DNA of 9,488 nucleotides from Clostridium sp. UBA2485 (GTDB lineage: Bacteria; Bacillota; Clostridia; Clostridiales; Clostridiaceae), in the NCBI RefSeq assembly GCF_002341865.1, contig NZ_DDOV01000124.1, positions 1 to 9,488 of the forward strand, written 5' to 3'. This document shows positions 6,010-9,488 of this stretch, piece by piece (the first letter of the stretch is position 1; every line of letters begins with the position of its first letter). The notes below the pieces were generated by a model that made no database searches, was not told where the DNA came from, and saw only the letters and a list, made by a program, of their open reading frames with translations. The position numbers and the translations under genes were made by a program.

Positions 6010-6044
6010 TATAATTACCGCTAAGTAGTTGAAGATAGCGGAAT
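6010..6044 (+). promoter_or_regulatory. -10-like element and leader hairpin before the DUF6483-like gene
   Basis: TATAAT (6010-6015) is followed by CCGCTA (6018-6023) pairing with TAGCGG (6036-6041), loop 12. Three further A-T pairs (ATT/AAT) form around one bulged A. A second TATAAT lies at 6068-6073. Neither has a clear -35. The hairpin could lie in the 5' leader of the gene or be an operator; it has no T run, so it is not a terminator. Confidence 0.35.
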
Positions 6045-6100
6045 ATAGTGCAATAAGCTATTGATCATATAATAAATCCAATAATAAAGGGGAGATAATA

Positions 6101-6454
6101 ATGAATAATGATTATATATTAAGATTAGCAGAAAACCTTGGAAAATTTGCTGCAAAGGTACTTTTAGATAAAGAACAAGAAGAATATGAAAATATTAATT
6201 TAGATTCATTATCTTCAGAAGAGATACTTCAAATTTTATTAAAGAAGCTTGTTCTTGAAGGTAAATATAATGAAGCAGAAAATATACTATTTGAAGAATT
6301 GAATAAAAATCCTTCAACCAATTTAGTTAACATCGGAAAATATTTTTATAATATTTTACTTTCAAAAAGTGATGAAGAACTTATTAAAGGAAATTTCTCA
6401 AGGGAAGAAGTGCTTCAAGGATTAAATGATATAGAAAAATTTATTGAAAATTGA
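6101..6454 (+). CDS. Small DUF6483-like protein
   Basis: A 117-residue, acidic, mostly helical soluble protein. The N-terminus NDYILRLAENLGKFAAKVLL (2-22) is an amphipathic helix, followed by an acidic linker and paired helices resembling a TPR-like hairpin around ILLKKLVLEGKYNEAENILFEEL (45-67). The pattern (short N-terminal helix with NDY, then helical repeat with YNEAENILFE) recalls the DUF6483 family of Firmicutes; this is from memory and not tested. No enzyme motif, signal peptide or membrane segment. Function unknown. The start is ATG with a strong AAAGGGGAG site (6086-6094) six bases upstream. It is a single-gene unit, divergent from the kinase gene and closed by a hairpin over its stop codon plus a terminator. 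Confidence 0.75.
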   Translation: MNNDYILRLAENLGKFAAKVLLDKEQEEYENINLDSLSSEEILQILLKKLVLEGKYNEAENILFEELNKNPSTNLVNIGKYFYNILLSKSDEELIKGNFSREEVLQGLNDIEKFIEN

Positions 6455-6473
6455 TATTAAAATCAATTCTCAA
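6444..6473 (+). other. 12-pair hairpin across the stop codon of the DUF6483-like gene
   Basis: TTGAAAATTGAT (6444-6455) pairs with ATCAATTCTCAA (6462-6473) with a single A-C mismatch and a 6-base loop. The TGA stop (6452-6454) lies within the 5' arm. A terminator-like hairpin follows about 18 bases later, the same order as after the ydcF-like gene. Confidence 0.55.
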
Positions 6474-6490
6474 ATAGATAGCAATTATTA

Positions 6491-6532
6491 AGATATCGTA
6501 TTGTTCAGCAATGAATTTTACGGTATTTTTAT
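6491..6532 (+). terminator. Terminator of the dispersed ACCGTA/TACGGT family (copy 2)
   Basis: AGATATCGTA (6491-6500) pairs with TACGGTATTT (6519-6528) with two G-U pairs, and a T-rich tail (TTTTTATTTTAT) follows. An inner TTCA/TGAA pairing (6504-6507, 6512-6515) is possible. It closes the DUF6483-like gene. The loop segment and right arm match 2196-2235 closely, including the TATAATTT that follows (6535-6542). Confidence 0.65.
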
Positions 6533-6595
6533 TTTATAATTTAAAGATTCTATATTAAATTTAGTAAGTATTTTATAAAAAATAAATATATTTTG

Positions 6596-6617
6596 TGTAG
6601 GGGCGAACAGTGTTCAC
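6596..6617 (+). repeat. Short palindromic repeat, GTAGGGG...TGTTC type (copy 2)
   Basis: TGTAGGGGCGAACAGTGTTCAC has a GAACA-G-TGTTC inverted repeat at its centre. It is the same element as 155-176 in the opposite orientation. The outer stem is less perfect here than in copy 1. Both lie in intergenic DNA. Confidence 0.65.
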
Positions 6618-6632
6618 TTAAAAATTAAGCTC

Positions 6633-6654
6633 TTTTGAAACTAAATAATACAAT
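6633..6654 (+). repeat. TTTTGAAACTAAATAATAC motif (diverged copy)
   Basis: A looser match to the CTTTGAAAATTRAAYAAT motif at 2284-2305 and 9430-9449. It lies 16 bases after the GTAGGGG/TGTTC repeat and upstream of the HD gene. Weak, given the A+T richness. Confidence 0.3.
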
Positions 6655-6713
6655 ATTAAAAGATAAAAATTGTTCCTAAGAAATATGAGGAAATAATACA
6701 ATAAAGTGTAAAA

Positions 6714-6724
6714 TATGTTATAAT
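6714..6724 (+). promoter_or_regulatory. Extended -10 element upstream of the HD-domain gene
   Basis: TATGTTATAAT contains TGn directly before a consensus TATAAT (6719-6724). The hexamer at the -35 position (ATACAA, 6696-6701) is weak, which extended -10 promoters tolerate. The block AAAATATGTTATAATT is repeated exactly at 9459-9474, again upstream of a possible ATG. Confidence 0.5.
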
Positions 6725-6792
6725 TTTTATATAAATTAACACATAATTGTATTATGCTGACAAACAATTTGATTATTAGGGGGATGAGTAAA

Positions 6793-7425
6793 TTGAAAAG
6801 TCATATTGTACAAGGGGTTCCAACTTTAGAAGAAGCAAAGTTATTATTGGAAGAGGCCGAAAAGATAAATCCAGGATCATGGATCGGACATTGTAAATAT
6901 GTTGCAGAAAGTGCAAAATTGATAGCAGCTAATTGTAAGGATTCAAACCCTGATGTGGCATATATCTTAGGGCTTCTTCACGATATTGGTAAAACAACGC
7001 CAAGTGGAAAAACTACTATAGGTCATATTATGGAGGGATATAATTATTCTATGGAAAGGGGATATAATCTTTTAGCTAAAATTTGTGTGACACACTCTTG
7101 TCCAAGTAAAAATATCTCAGATATTTTTGAAGTTAAAGAAAGTCATACAGATGATGGATATGATTTTGTTGAAAATTTCTTAAATACAGTTGAATATGAT
7201 GATTATGATAGAATAATACAATTATGTGACGCATTAGGTTTACATAATGGTTTTACACTTATAGAAAAAAGGCTTGTAGATTTTGCATTACGACATGGGA
7301 TAAGTGAACATATAGTTCCAAAATGGAAGGCTTTCATGGAGCTAAAAAATTATTTTGATGAAAAAATAGGGAAATCTATATATAGTATATTACCCGGAGT
7401 TATAGAGAATACCTTTGAATTATAA
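6793..7425 (+). CDS. HD-domain (HDIG-type) hydrolase
   Basis: About 210 residues with the HD superfamily metal site: H33 (GHCKYVAESAKLIA), then H63-D64 in LLHDIGK, and a C-terminal D146 in IIQLCDALG. Extra histidines H78 and H101 lie in the helical core. HD proteins are metal-dependent phosphohydrolases, often acting on nucleotides or cyclic dinucleotides; the substrate is not evident. Cytoplasmic. The start chosen is TTG at 6793, nine bases after AGGGGG (6778-6783). The frame is open from ATG 6754, but that codon has no ribosome site, and ATG 6784 touches AGGGGG with no spacing. The other starts would add 13 or 3 residues before the fold and leave the call unchanged. An extended -10 lies about 65 bases upstream. 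A hairpin covers the stop codon. Confidence 0.85.
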   Translation: MKSHIVQGVPTLEEAKLLLEEAEKINPGSWIGHCKYVAESAKLIAANCKDSNPDVAYILGLLHDIGKTTPSGKTTIGHIMEGYNYSMERGYNLLAKICVTHSCPSKNISDIFEVKESHTDDGYDFVENFLNTVEYDDYDRIIQLCDALGLHNGFTLIEKRLVDFALRHGISEHIVPKWKAFMELKNYFDEKIGKSIYSILPGVIENTFEL

Positions 7426-7438
7426 AGGTAATTTCTCT
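7404..7438 (+). other. Hairpin across the stop codon of the HD-domain gene
   Basis: AGAGAA (7404-7409) pairs with TTCTCT (7433-7438), and ACCTTT (7411-7416) with AAAGGT (7424-7429), with a small internal loop. The terminal loop is 7 bases. The TAA stop (7423-7425) overlaps the inner stem. There is no T tail, so it is more likely an mRNA-end structure than a strong terminator. Confidence 0.5.
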
Positions 7439-7580
7439 ACCAAGAAGATAATAATTCAATTTGAAATATTCTTATAAAGCGCAGCATATTATATAATTAA
7501 ATAATTTATTTATTTTAAGGCAACAAAAAGAATATAATACTTATGAGGATCTGTAAATATTGTTTATTAGAGAGGGAAGA

Positions 7581-8195
7581 ATGAATATTTATTTTTTGAG
7601 ACATGGACAAACGAACATAAATAGAGATGGAAGATATCAATCCGCTGCAGATAAGGATTTAAATGACTTTGGAAGAAGACAAGCCGAATTGCTTGGAAAA
7701 AGATTAAAGAATTATAGTATAGATATTATGTATTCAAGCGATTTAAAAAGAGTAATGGAAACATCTGAAATTATAAACAAGTATATTAGTAAAGAGATTA
7801 TTGTTAAAGAAGAACTTAGAGAAATAGATATGGGCCAATGGGATACACTTACCATTGAAGAACGATATATAAATAATGAACATTATGCAAAACAATGGCA
7901 TAAGCATTTAGAAGATTTACCTTATCCTGATGGGGAGTGTGGTGAGGATGTATGTAAAAGGACACTGAAAGTTATAGATGAAATAATAGAAAAAAGCTAT
8001 AAAGATATAGCAATAGTCAATTCCGGGGGAACTATTGCTATACTTTTAAGTTACTTTTTAGGGCTAGAACAATATAAAAGATTTAATATGAATATTGATA
8101 ATTGTAGTATAAGCATTGTAAAATACGATGTTGTAAGCAATAAAGCCATTGTGAAATGTATTAATGACACTGGGCATTTATATGATTTAATTTAA
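7581..8195 (+). CDS. Histidine-phosphatase-family protein with second catalytic His replaced
   Basis: 204 residues of the histidine phosphatase (phosphoglycerate mutase-like) superfamily. R7-H8-G9 carries the nucleophilic His. R57 is in SDLKRVMET and E81 in REIDMGQWD, matching the phosphate pocket and acid residue. In the family the last motif is usually V-S-H-G-G; here it is V146-N-S-G-G150, so the second catalytic His is Ser148. Family members dephosphorylate sugars, nucleotides or cobalamin intermediates through a phospho-His. Loss of the second His should weaken or change activity, so this may be a binding or pseudo-enzyme form, or use another residue. The start is ATG 7581 with AGAGGGA six bases upstream, preferred over an in-frame TTG at 7560 that has no site. 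TATAAT at 7533-7538 may be its -10. It follows the HD gene by 155 bases; a shared nucleotide-related role is conceivable but unsupported. Confidence 0.88.
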   Translation: MNIYFLRHGQTNINRDGRYQSAADKDLNDFGRRQAELLGKRLKNYSIDIMYSSDLKRVMETSEIINKYISKEIIVKEELREIDMGQWDTLTIEERYINNEHYAKQWHKHLEDLPYPDGECGEDVCKRTLKVIDEIIEKSYKDIAIVNSGGTIAILLSYFLGLEQYKRFNMNIDNCSISIVKYDVVSNKAIVKCINDTGHLYDLI

Positions 8196-8245
8196 TTGAC
8201 CAATATCATATTAGGCATAATAATTACAAAATCAAATAACCTCTT

Positions 8246-8286
8246 AAGATACCGTATTATTCAAAAAGAATAAGCGGTATTTTTAT
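8246..8286 (+). terminator. Terminator of the dispersed ACCGTA/TACGGT family (copy 3)
   Basis: AAGATACCG (8246-8254) pairs with CGGTATTTT (8275-8283), and TTATTC (8257-8262) with GAATAA (8268-8273), loop AAAAA, then a TTTTTATTT tail. The left arm is almost identical to 2185-2205, but the right arm has changed together with the inner stem so that it still folds. It closes the phosphatase-like gene. A weaker ATATGAT/ATCATAT pairing (8180-8186, 8205-8211) surrounds that gene's stop codon. Confidence 0.75.
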
Positions 8287-8389
8287 TTCGCAATTTGATT
8301 AAAGTGCGACATAAATATTTGACTAAAATAAATAAAAAAGTAAAGAGAAATTACAAAATAAACTGAAAAAGTAAAAGAGGGTGGCAGAC

Positions 8390-8638
8390 ATGAAAAGCTA
8401 TTCTGACTTTAAAAAAGAGATTGGATTAAAAGGTGTAGAAATTGAAAACTTAACTGGATACACAAAACAGGGATTACACTATGCATTTAAGATGATAGAA
8501 GAAGGAAAATTACCAAGTAAAAAGTTTTTAGTTTGTATTAATGCTGCTATTGATAAGAAGATCAAGGAAGAGACGGAGCAGTATGAAGAAAAGATAAATA
8601 AGCTTAGAGAGATTAAAGAGAAATTTAAGGAGGAGTAA
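8390..8638 (+). CDS. Small putative HTH protein, phage-like
   Basis: 82 residues. Residues about 14-35 (KGVEIENLTGYTKQGLHYAF) read as a helix-turn-helix with a turn at TGYTK and recognition helix QGLHYAFKMI. The C-terminal half (about 53-82) is a highly charged Lys/Glu helix likely to form a coiled coil. This suggests a small DNA-binding regulator of the Cro/XRE sort often found in prophages, but no close family is recognised and the HTH was judged by eye. The start is ATG 8390 after GAGGGTGG; an in-frame GTG at 8381 lies inside that ribosome site and is rejected. Its end contains the AAGGAGG site of the next gene, so the two form an operon. Confidence 0.7.
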   Translation: MKSYSDFKKEIGLKGVEIENLTGYTKQGLHYAFKMIEEGKLPSKKFLVCINAAIDKKIKEETEQYEEKINKLREIKEKFKEE

Positions 8639-8640
8639 AA

Positions 8641-8922
8641 ATGAAATATTTTGAATTTAACACAAAAGTTTTTGATTATTACGCGTTAATAGGAGCTGAA
8701 AATGAATTAGATGCCAGACAGTTTTATATTAGCAATGTTGGTGATATAGATGAAAGTCAAGAAAATAAAGACCCAAAAGAAATAACGAAAGAAATAGCAG
8801 TCGAAACAAGTATAACGTGCTTAAAAGGAGAAGTTGATACAGAACAAATTGAAAAAGAGTTTGAAGAGATGTCGACATCTAAAGAACCATATTTAATATT
8901 AATAGATACGGATTTATTATAA
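8641..8922 (+). CDS. Small acidic protein, phage-like, function unknown
   Basis: 93 residues, strongly acidic, with no signal peptide or membrane segment. It begins KYFEFNTKVFDYYALIGAENE and has a PKEITKEIA motif, a pattern I associate with small clostridial prophage proteins, from memory only. It starts two bases after the preceding stop codon, with AAGGAGG (8627-8633) inside the upstream gene, so it is translated from the same mRNA. Such acidic small phage proteins may be regulators or inhibitors; nothing here fixes that. A bidirectional terminator at 8955-8979 follows. Confidence 0.75.
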   Translation: MKYFEFNTKVFDYYALIGAENELDARQFYISNVGDIDESQENKDPKEITKEIAVETSITCLKGEVDTEQIEKEFEEMSTSKEPYLILIDTDLL

Positions 8923-8954
8923 ATTGAATTATTTTAATGTGTAAATTGATTAAT

Positions 8955-8979
8955 AAAAGACACTATTAGAGTGTCTTTT
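8955..8979. terminator. Bidirectional terminator between convergent genes
   Basis: AAAAGACACT (8955-8964) and AGTGTCTTTT (8970-8979) form a perfect 10-bp stem with loop ATTAG, and the ends supply T runs on both strands. On the minus strand the stem encodes the last codons and stop (8966-8968) of the secreted-protein gene, so that gene ends inside its own terminator. Confidence 0.85.
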
Positions 8980-9295
8980 CAGAAGAAATAAATATATTAC
9001 CATTACCAACTATTACAATTCTATAATCAGGCAATAGAGGAATTAAATTATACTTGTCAGATTTAGGAGATAATCGTATCGATTGTATCAAAATTTGTTT
9101 TTCATCGAAAACTTGTAAATAAACACTATTTTCATTAGATACATTTTGAACAATATATTTATTATCTTTTGAAAAATTAAAATCAGCTGCTTTATAAACG
9201 CCTTCATTAAAGATATTTACGGGGTATGCAAATTGAGTAAAAATACTAAATGATAATGATAGCGAAATTAAAATCATAGCAATAAATTTTTTCAT
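8966..9295 (-). CDS. Small secreted protein, function unknown
   Basis: 109 residues with a clear Sec signal peptide: MKKF then a hydrophobic core (IAMILISLSLSFSIF, 5-19), with cleavage plausible after about residue 23 (TQFA). The mature part (about 85 residues) is rich in alternating hydrophobic and polar residues (YIVQNVS, VYLQVFDEKQILIQSIRL, YRIVIVGNGNIFISS), suggesting a small beta-domain outside the cell. There is no Cys lipobox and no sortase signal, so it is probably released or loosely wall-bound. The start is ATG at 9295, with AAAGGTGG (9304-9311) eight bases upstream. A longer frame begins inside that site and is rejected. No known family is assigned. It is convergent with the phage-like pair. 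Confidence 0.78.
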   Translation of the reverse strand: MKKFIAMILISLSLSFSIFTQFAYPVNIFNEGVYKAADFNFSKDNKYIVQNVSNENSVYLQVFDEKQILIQSIRLSPKSDKYNLIPLLPDYRIVIVGNGNIFISSEKTL

Positions 9296-9307
9296 TAGAA
9301 TAACCAC

Positions 9308-9429
9308 CTTTCAAGTTTATTTTGGCTATATAGATATTTAAATATACACAGTAGTAGCTGGTAAAAAATATGACTAAATTTGGTTATGCTTAAAATGATT
9401 AAATGACGAAGTAATTAATAAAAAGTGTT
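9308..9429. other. Upstream region of the secreted-protein gene
   Basis: Intergenic, with no ORF. A promoter for the minus-strand gene should lie here. Minus-strand A/T-rich hexamers occur at about 9335-9350, but no convincing -35/-10 pair was found. Confidence 0.35.
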
Positions 9430-9475
9430 CTTTGAAAATTGAATAATACGGTATTTACAAAATATGTTATAATTA
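9430..9475 (+). repeat. Composite repeat: CTTTGAAAATT motif, half copy of the ACCGTA/TACGGT element and extended -10
   Basis: TCTTTGAAAATTGAATAATA (9430-9449) matches 2284-2303. TTGAATAATACGGTATT (9439-9455) is the exact reverse complement of 2187-2203, and also resembles the right arms of the hairpin family in this orientation. AAAATATGTTATAATT (9459-9474) equals 6711-6725 plus flanks and holds a TGn-TATAAT. It may be the promoter region of a gene beginning at ATG 9480, which runs out of the window. Confidence 0.5.
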
Positions 9476-9488
9476 ATTCATGATAGTA

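Noticed and set aside
7543..7584. 13-codon ORF overlapping the phosphatase start (ATGA)
   Set aside because: It has no ribosome site, and its ATG lies only a few bases after the likely -10, so it may not be in the mRNA.
2162..9475. Integron-like cassette array, with the hairpins as attC sites
   Set aside because: The hairpins have intrinsic-terminator form, no attC-type conserved core sites were seen, gene strands are mixed, and no integrase is present. Kept only as a weak recombination idea.

Overview
The window is low-G+C Firmicutes DNA and most resembles Clostridium sensu stricto. It is strongly A+T-rich, has purine-rich Shine-Dalgarno sites (AGGAGG, GGAGGTG), GTG/TTG starts beside ATG, and Lys/Ile/Asn-rich proteins. 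No rRNA, tRNA, CRISPR array or transposase gene was seen. The species cannot be fixed from sequence alone.

Layout. Bases 1-2235: a Qnr/MfpA-like pentapeptide-repeat protein (326-979) and a multi-pass membrane protein resembling a degenerate CPBP protease (1396-2103), each alone and followed by hairpins. Bases 2485-4890: an 18-codon leader ORF with a hairpin over the next ribosome binding site, a GNAT acetyltransferase (2570-3094), a nucleotidyltransferase gene broken by a 158-bp MITE-like element (3207-4182, element 3359-3516), and a YdcF/DUF218 protein (4235-4792). Bases 4890-6530: a minus-strand APH-fold kinase (4912-5880), divergent from a small DUF6483-like protein (6101-6454). Bases 6530-8290: an HD-domain hydrolase (about 6793-7425) and a histidine-phosphatase-like protein (7581-8195) whose second catalytic His position is Ser. 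Bases 8290-9488: two overlapping-signal small genes of phage-like character (8390-8638, 8641-8922), then a convergent small secreted protein (8966-9295, minus).

How it fits together. This looks like an accessory region built from single-gene units rather than a metabolic operon. Four genes belong to families that include drug-resistance proteins (pentapeptide repeat, GNAT, nucleotidyltransferase, APH fold), but no substrate can be read from sequence. Only 8390-8638/8641-8922 is a clear two-gene operon.

Structure beyond the genes is the most interesting part. (1) The leader ORF/hairpin before the GNAT gene has the geometry of translation attenuation. (2) A family of related terminator-like hairpins (2185-2235, 6491-6530, 8246-8286, a relative at 4848-4890 and a half copy at 9439-9473) sits at gene-unit boundaries. 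(3) Several genes have inverted repeats that fold across their own stop codons. (4) A short GTAGGGG/TGTTC palindromic repeat occurs in both orientations. (5) A MITE-like element disrupts the nucleotidyltransferase gene exactly at its metal-binding Asp-x-Asp motif.
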